DNA from: Trichostrongylus colubriformis
Lineage: Eukaryota > Nematoda > Chromadorea > Rhabditida > Trichostrongylidae
Reading direction: 5' to 3'
Length of the DNA stretch: 64,000 nt
NCBI GenBank assembly: GCA_963978905.1
Contig: OZ022256.1
Span: forward strand, 50,330,001-50,394,000
Shown: piece by piece, positions 33,885 to 45,600 of the stretch
How positions within the stretch are numbered: the first letter of the stretch is position 1
How the letters are laid out: every line of letters begins with the position of its first letter
Translations under genes and position numbers: made by a program
The notes under the pieces: model-generated
Database searches by the model: none
What the model saw: only the letters and a program-made list of their open reading frames with translations
What the model was told of the DNA's origin: nothing

Positions 33885-36800
33885 TTAACTCCCGGGCGCT
33901 TGACCTTTGTCACTACCACCGCCTGCTTCTTTATCGGAAACCTGGAAACAGGCCAATAGTGCTCTGCAATCTTTTGCTCAAACCCTTGGATGCTGAAGTG
34001 GCTGCCATGTATTTTCAGGGAGCTCCCTTTTCCCACCCAGTTTCGAAAAACCACCAACCTGAGGGCTCTGAGTAGGAGCTCCCGCTGCAGCAGTTCCTGG
34101 TGCGGCAGTTCCTGGTGCAGCAGTTCCTGGTGCAGCAGTTCCTGGTGCAGCAGCTCCCGCTGCAGCTGCTCCCTGTGCAGCTGCTTCTGGAGCAGCTGCT
34201 GACGGTGATGGAGCTCCCTGTGCGCCAGCAGCAGGCTGTCCAGGAGCGACGCTTGGAGCACTACTTTGAGATTTATCCAGCTCGAGTGGTTTTTGTTTCG
34301 ATTTGAATCCCTGAAACAAAGCAGATAATTCGGGGGAAGTCTTGTACGGACCTGAATGTGCTGTATTAAAAATGTATACCGTGAACGGTTTGATGACATC
34401 CTTGTCAGCTTTCGCATTGGCTGCATTCGTATCACTTGCGATTACCGGACATGGTTTAGCTTTCGGTGCCAGATTTGGCGCAATTTGCATTTTTAATTGT
34501 TGGAATGAGATCTAGAGATACGCTCATTTAGGGAGGACGATCAGAATAACAGAAAGCTTTACTATCATCCTTCCAATGCCCTGTGTGATCAGTAGCGAAG
34601 GTATCAAAGTGAAATGGCCGAAATTTGGGAGATTGGGCTCCCTACTATTACCGTTGACCTCCGTGGGTGGACGTGTTTTCAGGCGCGCCACTTCACTGGA
34701 TATCGATTGTACCCATGCGAATGTACGCACGAGGGAATGATAAGCAGTCAAAGGACGCGTCTGCTTGTTGGAAAAGCTTGCAGGCGGAGAGTTCATGGCA
34801 CGTCGTAGGACCTTTTTAGGTAGGTTAGAGTAAGCCTTTCACATCAACTTATTCCATGCCATTTCTTCCGACCCTTTCCACTCATTTATCGCAATAACAT
34901 CCCTTTTCAAAGGTTTTCTGGTTTCTGTTACAGTTAGCAATTGCAGCCCTGTAACTGCTTAGATGTGTCGGAGTGATCGCTCACCTCCAGATCTTCGTCC
35001 AAGCATACGATTGCTGCCGCATTTGTGAACTGTCCACAGTAGTTCGGAGCTGAGAATACAGTAATCAAACGTCGTCCGGCCATCATTTCGTAGCCATCTT
35101 GCACGACCTGGAAGTGAAACAATACTTGTTATGGTGATTAGCCGTTTGCTAACAATAATTGCACATTCGATTCGAGAAAATGAGAATTGGGAACACCTAT
35201 TCTCTGAAAACGAGCCACCTTTATCAGACGACTTGATGTGTAGCGAAACTCACATTGAAAAAGCGCGGATTGGGGTCTTATCACGATCCCGCAGCACGGC
35301 GTGTCGTTCCGCAGTTCATCGGCCAAGCGAGTTGCCGGCGAGGGCGGGACGTGGTTCGCCACAGGCTGATTTAGCCTCTCGCCCGTCTGCAGTTTACCCC
35401 GGTTAGTAACGCAGAGGGACACGAGAGAGAAGCAGGATTTTCGGGCTCCTACTTCTCGGTTTTGCTCAGTACCCCCCCCCCTCCTTTCATATTCGCAATC
35501 TGTCCAATTTACCCCATCCGGTGTCTTTAACATTCCATAGCCCCTACCCTGCCCAAACTTGAGCTGTGATGTGATCGCACGCGTGGTTGTCACGTATTAC
35601 GGACGCTTCTGTGTGCATGTGTCACGTAATATGTGCAGTGTCAAATGTGCCACATATAATTTCCTTGTCTTGCCTCACCTGATGTGCCCGAATGATCAGC
35701 TCAATGCCTAGCATTTGACAAGCTTGCTGCACGACTCCTTTCCCAAACATGTAGCTAATTCCTCAAAAGACGCTTTACTATTGAAAATAAAAGTATGTTG
35801 CAATGGCCATGAAAGACAAGAACTAGAATACATGAATTACGTACCTCTAATCGAATGAAACCATCCTTCTCCTTTGTTAGTAGGATCGGCCCACGTAAGG
35901 TCAATAAGTAAACCACGATCAAGCGGCTCACATGGGCGAGGAATATTTCGGATGACATCGAGGTGACTGAGTTCTGGCGAAAGACCGCCATGCATGCATA
36001 GCACCTGAAAGCAAATGTATCGGACAAGTAGGACAACAAAATAACCTTTTGCAGAAAAATCGATGGCGCCTGCTTTTTCCACCTCTCACCAGCCTTTCCG
36101 AGCCAATAGGAGTTGAACTTCGATCAGCCATCGAAAATGCAATGGACAAAAATGAGACCCCTACTCTACCTGCAGTTCTCTGCGAGCACGAGTTCAGCGA
36201 AGTGTCATACAAATGCGTATCGATCAAAGCCACATCGATCTGTGATATGTAGCAGTGACATATTGCGCTGATAGAGGAGCTAGGCCACGGAAAGTTTGCC
36301 GGCTAGCGTAGACTTTGACAAGGAGCTTAGGACTTTTCATCGTGAACTGCGGCATACACCGTCTGCTTGATCCCCGTACCATCTTCGATGCGATCGCAAT
36401 GGAGGGGGCATCCCATTACTTTGGACATTATTTTTATCGAAGCCTAGAAGAAAGAAGGAACTCTTCCACTCTACTAAGGAAATCCCTCCAAAATGCTCAG
36501 ATGTGCAACCTCTATGAGAGGGCACCCCGCCCCCCCCCCCTTACCCCACAGGAGATGCGATAGCATTGCATCTCCTTCAGGGGTAACATATCGTGCTTTC
36601 CTGTTCATGCTGAATCATCGTGCCTTTTACCCAGACGTGCACCCCTGATCCCATGTACTCCTAGTCATAAGATAGTCGGTGAGCTGAGCCTGTGATTAAT
36701 TTCGTGCCAGCGATTTTCTGCATACTCGAAACCAGTTCCCAATGTAATGCTTGGCCCCTATGCGACCACTGGCAAATCACTGCCTGATGATGCCACGCGT

Positions 36801-39800
36801 AATCTCACGATTAATTTTCTGATAAAAAAAATTACAGAACAGATAAAATCGTGATGCCAAAAAACAATTGAAAATATACTGGGCAAGGGTCAAATAAAGT
36901 CGGGGGGGGGGGGGGGAGACCCAACTTTGCGTTGATGTCGAAGCTCCTTTCCCTTCCTAGGCTCAGGCTAAGATTGATATCCCTTCTTCTCAATGAAAAA
37001 AGCATCTGTCAAAGCATAGGTTTCATCTGCTTTAGCCTAAACCTAGGGAGGGAAAGAAGCTTCGACGTGGCTGAAGATTTTGCGTTCTCCCCCCCCCCCG
37101 CCCCGACTTTATTTGACCCCTGGGTGATTAGTGCTAAACTTCTTCGTCTATGCTGTTTACGGTGAGCACTTCATTACAGAAACAACCGAAAAAAACTCGG
37201 GCCCATTGAAATGGTGTGGGCGAGGGGGAGACGCAACTTTTCACTAACGTCGAAGCTGCTTTTCTTCCTAGGCTTTGGGCATCAGTCAAAGCATCTGTCA
37301 CATCTGCGTTAGCCTAAGCCTAGCGAGGGGAAGGAGCTTCGACGCCGGTGAAATTTTGCGTCTTCCCCCCCCCCTCACTTTAATCAACTCAAAAACTTAA
37401 ATTAAGATGCGACAGCAAAAAAAAATTCAAAAAAACCAAAATGTAAGCTGTCGCTGAGAACCATCTACAGCGGTTGCGGAAAGAATGAATGGCAATTGCT
37501 AAAAGATACTTGGCAGCAATGGAAGATCAAAAAGGTCATCAAAATTGCAATGGAGTAGGTCAACCATAAGTTAAAGTTCGTAGCAAAAATAATATAAATG
37601 TTTGATCTTTCATAGTACTATGGTCCTGTTCTATAATTAAATCGGGCAAGATGTAAATACCATAGCACATATAGCTAAATTTTATGTCAATTTCGCTAGA
37701 CTTGAGTGCAAACGAATAAATATTGTGTTGGGTCATTTCATGAGGAATGTCGTCTGTTTTCAAACGAACATTTTTCCTACAAAACTATAAATTTGAAGCA
37801 TTTTATGAATAGTTAGAAACAGGTTTTCCTACTCTACAAAAAGCGTTGTTCAGCTCTTAAGAGGGTTAGAATGGGGCCGATATTCAGGCTGGCGAAGAGG
37901 TACGTAGCTCCAAGCGACAAAAATTGACCAAGCTGACAAATAATCAAAACACTATGTTTCACTTTGGGAAAATCACTCAAAAAAATAGCATCATCGGAAA
38001 TCGGAAAATTCATGAAATATTAAAAACACCGGTTCGTTATACTATTTCTGGAGCGGAATGCTCATTTTCACCTTTATACATAGCTATTGATGTGGAAATC
38101 AGTAATTACAAAATTTGTCGAAATCGTAATATACCCATGGATACCTCCACAGATGTGTATAAATGGATAGCATGTTTAGCATCACCCTCCCTAGCCCCGA
38201 CCCTTTCCCTCCCTTTTTTCCCTTTTTTCAGGCCGAAAATATAAACAGAGGTAACGATTCTGTCAGTACAATTCACCTTTTTCGAAATGAGTCCGGCAAG
38301 AGGTATTCTGTTGAAGCATGCTTGGAAATCCCACCATACGCCAGCACCGTACTTCATTACACATTCGTTGTAGAAGCCATAGATTTTGTTGACAGCCGGT
38401 GTTTCATGGTTACCTCTTAGCAGGTAGATCCGATCGCGATAGCGAAGTTTCAGTGCGAACAAAAGAATGATGACCTAAATTTTGAAGCTGTGACATGATA
38501 TAGCAAAACTTTGTTTGAGTGCGCTAAATTTACTTGAAAACTGCCATTTTTGTACCATATGACACGCGCGCGTTTGCGTCACGGCTATCGATTGCTATTT
38601 CAATTGATTATACGAAGTAGAGATTGAACAATTCGATATCGATAGGTTGGCGAGTTGATCGCTGTCGCGCGCGCGACCGCACGCATCATACATACATTTG
38701 TGATATTGTGATATTATATTACAAGTTGTGTTACTCACCTCAACTCCTTGTGGTCCACGATCTACGTAATCCCCAAGGAATAGTAGTTTTTCTTGAGGCA
38801 CACGACCAATGAGGTCAAATAAGCGATTCATATCCTAAACATTTTATAGTTTGGGTTCAAAATCGCTTTTCAACACGGAACAATTGGTGACATACAAGCG
38901 TGTTTGACCGCGACACAACATGACGCGATTGACCAGGTGTGTAGCCTTACTTCGAATTTCCGCGCGGCGAGTGGGGCGATGGATTTCTTCGCGTGTGATT
39001 GCGTACATTGCGTACACTCCCTTTGAAGTTTTACGGTCGATTGATTATTTCTTGATTGTTATCATGTAATGCTATTGTTTCTTTTACTTTTTATGTTACT
39101 ATTGAGTCCTTTTAGGGTAAAAAGTTAGTGTTCCCCGATAATAATACGATAAACAGCCAGTTTTCTGAGGACTTCCATGGTACCAGCCCCTTGCGTCCTG
39201 AGCGGAATTCCAACTGCGGCAGGTCGTATTGATGGCGCCGCGAGTGCGACGCCGCAATACGAAAATTCAACATAAGCTGCACACCCCGATCAACCAAATA
39301 GACGCCGCATCGCGTCTGCACACGTTCCGCTCCTTCAGAAAACCTTGCACCATACCTGATACTGTGCGTGGATATCTCCTATAACTTTTATTGGTACTTC
39401 ACATTCACACAAATTACTTTCTTCCATAAAGACAATGGCTGCCTTAAATTCAACTGATTCATGTTTGTCGGTCGAAAATTCCACGAAAAGGAAAGGAGGC
39501 GAGAGATTAAGTCTAAAGTGACAAAATCGGCTCGGTGGGCCAAGACCCACTTGATTTATGATGGCTACAACTTCCGGAAAACTGATCACGTGTACTATGC
39601 AAATATCCAGTCTGTTGTAGAGACCTGAAATCTGACGTCACCAAAACATTTCACCACCGAACCGTAAGCGACATGGCGGCTTAATCCGCACTAGCCGCGA
39701 CGCAACCGTCCGCGGCTAGTGCAGTTTGTTAAGCGTTCGTATGATATGATCATCCCGGGTGTGTGCAGATATGACAGCGAATCGCGCGACCGCCCGTGGC

Positions 39801-41609
39801 GAACAGCGCGGCAAGTACGAGTCGTTTGGAATTCCGCTAAAGACGCAATGAGCTGGTACCGTGAGGGACCTTTGAAGGTAGGCGAACTCCCGAGGCGTTC
39901 AACTTGCAATTTTTAAAGGTCCCTCACGGTACCAGCCCATTGCGTCTTGAGCGGAATTCCCAACGGCTCGTACTGATGGCGCCGCGAGCGGGAAGACGCG
40001 AAGCGATGTCATATAGCGATGTCATATCTGCACACACCCGTTCAGCCCAAACTGATGTCAGATATCTTGATTCAACTCCCGATTCAGACGAATCGCTACA
40101 CTCAGTGATATTGATACGATCGTATCATTTGATCGACCCCCACTCTCTTTTACACTGTGAATCCCGCTAACGACCACAAGTAGCGGGTTGTGTACCCTTA
40201 CGTCAAGATTTCGCACCGCGGCATTTGGCAAGCGAAGCAATGCAGACGAGCTAAAGCGCCATTTTGTTGGGTCCTGAGGCGATTAGAGAAGTCACCTGCG
40301 TATCGCACCCCTGGCATTACCGTGTAATCGTTTCAAGATCCAACTACCGCGACGCGCATAGCTCGAACACACTGCGTCGCACGTCGCTCGTCGTCGTGCG
40401 AAATCCTTACGTAAGAGTACACACCCCAAGTAGCGTTGTCAAAGCGGCCAACCGATTTCGAAGGAGGCAGCTTCCAATGGGCCCAGTCAGACGTCGTGTG
40501 ATTTTGCGATTCTGCGATTTTGCGAAATCGCACTTTCGCACGTGATACTACGACCCCAAGATTGTGTAATGCAGCAACTTTGCGTGCGGAGCCGCGACAC
40601 CACAAAATCGCAAACTCGCAAAGTCTGACGGCGGCCCAAGAGTGTATTGAACTTTGGCTATGATGGTGAGAGGGTTATCACAATCACTACCCGGCCTGGG
40701 GTGTTTGCAGATATGACAGCGAATCGTGTGGCCGCCCGCGGCGAGCGGCGCGGCAGGTGCGAGAGTGCCAGTGGCAGGGCATGGAAGCCTTCAAGCGAGG
40801 CAGTGTGGCATAGGTGGATGCGCGGAGGTGACGCAGCCATGCTCTGCCGGGCTCCCAAGAGCAATCGATTCGCAAGTCGTACTGGTGGCGCTGCGAATGA
40901 AACGCTGCGAGGCGATTCACTTTCATATCTGCACACACCCCCCCGGCCTGTAATAGCTACTAGAAGACCGACTAGTTCCTATTTGTGTGAGCGGTAGACT
41001 TCGTCCCTCACCATCATTATTGAAGTGTGAACAGCCCCACCGAACACTCATAATGCGCATCCAAATTGAGTGATTTGTTTACAAAACAGAGTGGGGATGG
41101 TGATACCGCTGATAAAGTGACTCCCATACTACTTGCTGTAGTCAGCGGTGAGGTGGAGACGTTATGATCTGTATGCACACCCAAAATTCCTCTCATGCCC
41201 AACGGCCTGAGATTCGCACCAGTATCCCCTACCGACGGTTTCAGTGGAAACTCTGCTCCGAGGACTCAAAAACTCTTCACATTCGCTCTTCAGCATGTCT
41301 TTGTCGGTAGCTTTCGAGGGATCACGTTGGAACCGCCTGTAACCCGTCAAGTCTATCCCGTTAGCCATATCGCGGCATAATTCTACACTCAAGTTTGAAG
41401 CTAGGCTGGAGGCACTGTTCCAAACACTGAGATGACAGTACTTTCGTCGTCTCATCGATTTTTCCCTGGAGCACTTTATTGTCGGTCCTCTCCTGTGCAT
41501 ACCTCGTAACAGGGATTCTGACATTTGTCCAGAATGAATAGGACTCACTGTTCAGACGATTAATGATGTCATCCAACTGCTCCATGGTTAAGGCTTGAGC
41601 AACCGCCAT
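33885..41609 (-). CDS. Divergent PP1-type Ser/Thr phosphatase with Ala/Pro/Gly-rich tail, 10 exons
   Basis: Exons (minus strand): 41609-41549, 39624-39551, 39442-39356, 38834-38739, 38474-38277, 36004-35845, 35761-35679, 35107-34985, 34511-34059, 33941-33885. They join in phase to 463 aa. The PPP metal-site motifs are all present: GDIHAQ (D68, H70), GDYVDRG (D96, R100), RGNHE (N128, H129), MHGG (H177) and RAHQ (H252), followed by SAPNYCG. Catalysis is therefore expected. The motif normally GDIHGQ has Ala for Gly. Beyond the core (about residue 300) is an acidic and basic linker, then from about residue 379 an Ala/Pro/Gly-rich stretch containing four tandem AAPGT units. The short N-terminus and tail suggest a nematode-expanded, possibly germline PP1 relative rather than the housekeeping enzyme. 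The exon 1/2 join rests on phase plus a good donor. Confidence 0.87.
36898..37125. mobile_element. Palindromic MITE, family E copy 2
   Basis: Outer ends GGGTCAAATAAAGTCGGGG and CCCCGACTTTATTTGACCC are perfect inverted repeats; inside are GACGTCGAAGCTCC-type arms. G and C homopolymer runs of more than ten bases lie just inside the ends. It sits in intron 5 of the phosphatase gene. Confidence 0.75.
37211..37379. mobile_element. Palindromic MITE, family E copy 3
   Basis: Only about 85 bp from copy 2 in the same intron. Arms GGGGGAGACGCAACTTTTCA and TGAAATTTTGCGTCTTCCCC enclose the GTCGAAGCT/AGCTTCGAC pair. The two copies are independent insertions or a local duplication. Confidence 0.65.
38938..39291. 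repeat. Dispersed repeat, related to 41898-42163
   Basis: It shares GTACACTCCCTTTGAAGT, ATTATTTCTTGATT, ATCATGTAATG and GAAAATTCAACATAAG-type segments in the same order with 41898-42163. It begins and ends with GCACACCCC/GTGTAGCC-like termini. It lies in intron 3 of the phosphatase gene. Confidence 0.6.
39751..40040. mobile_element. Rearranged family D MITE
   Basis: The left end GGTGTGTGCAGATATGACAG is shared with 40699-40942, and the right end closes with CATATCTGCACACACCC. The interior contains a nested inverted pair around GGTACCGTGAGGGACCTTT. No matching flanking duplication was found, so this copy is probably composite. Confidence 0.55.
40186..40427. mobile_element. Non-autonomous MITE, family B copy 3, perfect 8-bp TSD
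   Basis: Ends GGTTGTGTACCCTTACGTCA and TTACGTAAGAGTACACACCCC are inverted repeats; flanks aagtagcg (40178-40185) and aagtagcg (40428-40435) are identical. The interior is closely alignable with 2628-2850. Confidence 0.8.
40699..40942. mobile_element. Non-autonomous MITE, family D copy, perfect 8-bp TSD
   Basis: Ends GGTGTTTGCAGATATGACAG and CATATCTGCACACACCC; flanks ccggcctg (40691-40698) and ccggcctg (40943-40950) are identical. The GC-rich interior matches 42860-43102 in reverse orientation. It lies in intron 1 of the phosphatase gene. Confidence 0.8.
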
Positions 41610-41674
41610 ATCGATAAACGGGGTGAGTTATAGAAATAGCTGACTAAAATGGAAGTACACGAAAGTGACACCTC

Positions 41675-41682
41675 CTTTTATA
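41675..41682 (-). promoter_or_regulatory. TATA box of PP1-like gene
   Basis: TATAAAAG on the minus strand, 66 bp upstream of the start codon at 41609. A possible trans-splice acceptor (CATTTTAG, ending near 41644) lies between them. Confidence 0.5.
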
Positions 41683-42661
41683 CTGATCAAATACTATCAG
41701 AATCATTTGTTTTGCCATTCCTCCATCCTTACGACCGCTATGCATTCGCACTAACGCAGTACGGGTGCGTACAGCCCACCTAACAGCGTTCGACAGGGCG
41801 TGGCCTGAGTGGCGAGAGTGAGAGTATGTGGAGGGGAGAGAAAATTTGATAGACTCTCACCCAATCCGTAAGCCACGCCCTATCAAGCGAAATGAACTAT
41901 AGCCTTATGTCGAATTTTCGCGCGGCCGCGAGTGGCAAGCGCCGTGGCGGATTGCTTCGCGTGTGATTCCGCACATCGCGTACACTCCCTTTGAAGTATC
42001 ACGCCTGAATCAATTATTTCTTGATTAGGATTGCTATCATGTAATGTTATTCGTCCCTTCAGTTCCGAAGATAATCCAACCGACCGCGGCAAGCGGTGCT
42101 GATAGCGTCGCGAGTGCGACGCCGCAGAGCGAAAATTCGACATAAGGTTGCACACCCATGCAGTACTATAAAGCATTTCCAAGCCGTAAGCGGAGCCCCA
42201 TCCTTCATGGGTAGACAATTTCAATTTTTTGAAGCCTACAGTCTCGTTGAAGAAGGCGATGCAACATAGCAAAAATCGCTCAAACCGCCGCTTACACGTC
42301 CATTTGGGGGAGGTGCCTTGCATGGAGACGTGAGTTTCGAACAATTTGGCTGACCATCGGGGATTTTTCAACAAATTCAAATAGTGTTTTGCCACGATGA
42401 CCCCCCATTTACTCAGTCCGCGTCTGGTGACCTTCTTCCCACTATTACATGATGACGATTGTGCAGCGTTAGTAGTAAAGTCACAGAAAGCAGAACAGCT
42501 TAAGCTCCATTTATACTTCTGTAGCGTAAGTATGTGCGACGGTAATCAAAAGGTTTTCTTTAGCATTTTAGCCTGTTTGTCCGTGTGAATTTACTTTACT
42601 TCACATGATTATCTTATCTAGAAGGAGGTTTTCATGAAAGCACACAGTAACAACCATTTTG
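41683..42661. other. Divergent intergenic region between PP1-like and EGF-like genes
   Basis: It contains a repeat at 41898-42163. A minus-strand open frame begins at 42395 and runs leftward for about 75 codons before entering the repeat; it has no recognised family. It could be an exon of an unlisted gene, but no partner exon was found. A possible 3' splice site TTATCTAG ends near 42620 on the plus strand ahead of the EGF-like start. Confidence 0.45.
41898..42163. repeat. Dispersed repeat, copy of 38938-39291
   Basis: Inverted ends CTTATGTCGAATTTTCGCGC and GCGAAAATTCGACATAAG enclose the segments shared with 38938-39291 (GTACACTCCCTTTGAAGT and TTGATTAGGATTGCTATCAT). It is non-coding. Confidence 0.6.
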
Positions 42662-45600
42662 ATGAACTTCATATGCAATGCTCTTGTTCTTCTCATTATC
42701 GATCCTTCTAGCCCTCTTGAAGGAGAGTTCATCGATAAATCAGCGATTTTTAATGAGGATTTAGTAGAGCGTTTTCGAAGGTAAGTGTTCAATCTTGGTG
42801 TTATTGGAATGGGGTGGGAGGGGGGGGGGGGGGGGGGCAATGTAAGAATGCTGGAGCACTGGGTGTGTGCAGATATGGCAGCGAATGCTTCGCAGCGTTT
42901 CACTCGCGGCGGCACCAGTGCGACTCGCCGTATCGATTGCCCCCTTGAGAGCCAGCCGAGCGTAACTGCGTCACGTCTGCGCTTCCACTCATGCCACACT
43001 GCCTCGCTTGAAGGCTGCCATGCCCTGCCACCGGCACTCGCACCCGCCGCGCCGCTCGCCGCGGGCGGCCACGCGGTTTGCTGTCATATATACACACACC
43101 CCTGGAGCACCTAATCACATTGACGTAGCAATCTGTACATTCAAGCGTGCATTTTTATTAGGTCTATGCGGAATAAATGGCCGAAACGTAATTGGCCATA
43201 ACTTCGCTCAGACACAACTTTATTTGTCGAAATAAAAACCATTCGAATCTACAGAATTTTGCCAACGATCTGGTAAGGAAAATATACCATCACGATCAAA
43301 TTCTGGATTGCGAGAATCAATAAAGTCAAGAATGGCATTTTTACCGTGCATAATTTTTCTGCCGCAGGTTTGCATCGGGAACCCGGAAAAAGTGGTAATC
43401 CGTCAGGGATAGGTCTGGGGAATAAGGGTGGTGAGGGAGAGGCTCGATGCCTAACTGCATCATTTTTTTACTGGGTGCGCAAAACAACGCAAAACCCCAC
43501 AGTTCGCAAGTCACCCGGCAGAAACTGATCGAGACTCTCCCTCACCCCCCTTATTCCTCAGACCTATCTCTGACGAATTACCACTTTTTCCCGGTTCTCG
43601 ATGCAAACCTGGGTCAGAAGGAGTTCGCCGAAAAGATGCATGTTGAAAATGCCATCGTTGACTTCATTAATATTCGCAATCCTGAATTCAATCATGAAGG
43701 CATATTTTCTTTACCAGATCGTTGGCAAGGTTGTGTAGATCCGAACGGTTTTTATTTCGACAAATAAAGTTGTGTCTGAGCGAAGTTATGGCGTTTTGAA
43801 AAAAGTAGTCCGTTTTGGCCATTTATTCTGCATAGACCTAATACACGCGAGGAGGAGCTACCAACGATGTACGTCCACTTACGCAAAGTATTAGGTTGGT
43901 GCATACTTAAATGGGGATTTTTAATGCTACACTTTTCTGAAGTGGAAATTAACATTTTGACGACTAATAATGAGAATCAGTCCCTGGTTGCGATGGCGAA
44001 AACGTCCAAAATAATCACTCGAACACATTTTTGTTATGTTTTATTATTGTATTTGCTAAATAAAATCGGTAAAAAAAATCGCACAAATTATGCATCTACA
44101 TAATATGTGTAAATAGGTTCTGCACATCGTCTATGTATGTACTTGTTTAAGCACGCTCTCTCCAGACCGAAATCTGGCCACGCCTCTTCTTAGATTATGC
44201 CCTTCGGAATCCTTATCTATTCTTTGCTTGGAACTTTTTATAATAGCTCCAGGTATTTCAGTGAGTTTGATGAAGGGAGTAAGAAACAACAAAAATCACT
44301 TATCCACAAAATTGGAGTACTGGGTGTATACTTCCGCATTTTCAAGACATTGGTTCCATTACCGGGCGATGAAACCGGGTTTGTGTCTACTGCTGGAATG
44401 GTCTTTTCAAAATTTCGACAAAGTTTTAATAACATATTTCGGGGACTATGTTCAGATTTCTCTACCATTTTCCGGAGCCAACACCACTATTGGATCGAAA
44501 GTTAAGCAGTGCCTGTGAATCCAGCCTACAAGTGTGCTCATCGTCGAATTGCAAACTTCACTTTTCTAGCGTTTTTATTTTCAATTTTTGCAACACTTTC
44601 AATCTCTGGTTGCCTTGAAAATTTCTTTGGATGAAATGATGAATGGGCCATGTGTACTGGGAAGGAGCGTGCACTACTATCCCTTTTCGTCATTTGCCTG
44701 CAGTGAGCATCACGTTCGCAGAGCCAATGGCGTGAAGCAAATGGTTGCCTTGCTTTCTCTGATTGACAGCAGCCGTGCAGACTGGTATAAACCTTATGGC
44801 GCGCTCGTAATTGTCTGACACAAAGGCGCACGGTCGCGACGCGGCAACCAAAAATATTGTCCAGGCGCCTTGGATGGGGTTTTAATTCGGTTTACAATGT
44901 CCTGCTATGAATGTCTCTCCTGTTAGAATGCTCACCTAGCCGCATTACTTTCCTGACTGACTTCAACTTGGTCAAGTCATGCAAGGACACGGTGACAGCG
45001 GCCCGTAGAGTGCGACCAGTTCCCAACGGTTCCAGTAAAGCACTTGGCGCGAGAGGCTGAGCAGTTCGCGTGACAATGGGTGACCTAGTTGGACAGTCCT
45101 CATACATCAGATTCGAGTAAGGACCACTGACGTCACAGTCTTTCTTCCAGGAATGTATCTCAGAAATGCTGTCTACAATACAATCGTCGCATGCATGGAT
45201 CTATCCATCTAAATGGCAAGGAAAGGAGGAAACGGAATTGAAGTAAGTTTTCTAGATCTTTTGATTAATGGTAGTCTGAAATTTGCGTGGCACAGTGACC
45301 CAACTAGAGTGTCCTTACCCTCATTAAGTAGTCTTCATGACAGGACCAAGCATTCCCTCCCAGCAGGGTTGCAGTACGATCCCTTTTCTCTCTTTGCGAG
45401 AGTAATTTGCCATCGTGGTCTCCATAAATGGTAACGTTGTATCTATTAAATGGTGGCGGAGATGGCGTAAGGCCGAAGGGTGAAAATATCAGCGCCACGA
45501 CTCTGGATAGAGTCCTCCCCCCAAACCAACTGGGTGTTTGTTTCTATATGCGGTTTATTATCGGGGAGGTGGGAGGGGGGGGGGGCAAAAACAGTGCCTT

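Noticed and set aside
33978..34058. Read-through C-terminus of the phosphatase tail ending at 33978
   Set aside because: A good donor at 34058 and an in-phase short exon 33941-33885 followed at once by AATAAA make the spliced end more likely; read-through remains a minor alternative.
33785..34435. Gln/Leu-rich 216-codon minus-strand frame
   Set aside because: It is the alternative frame of the Ala/Pro-rich phosphatase tail; the in-phase splice from the phosphatase core selects the other frame.
41883..42395. 170-codon minus-strand frame upstream of the phosphatase
   Set aside because: The C-terminal half lies in a dispersed repeat and the N-terminal about 75 codons match no family I know. 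No partner exon was found, so it is not called as a gene.
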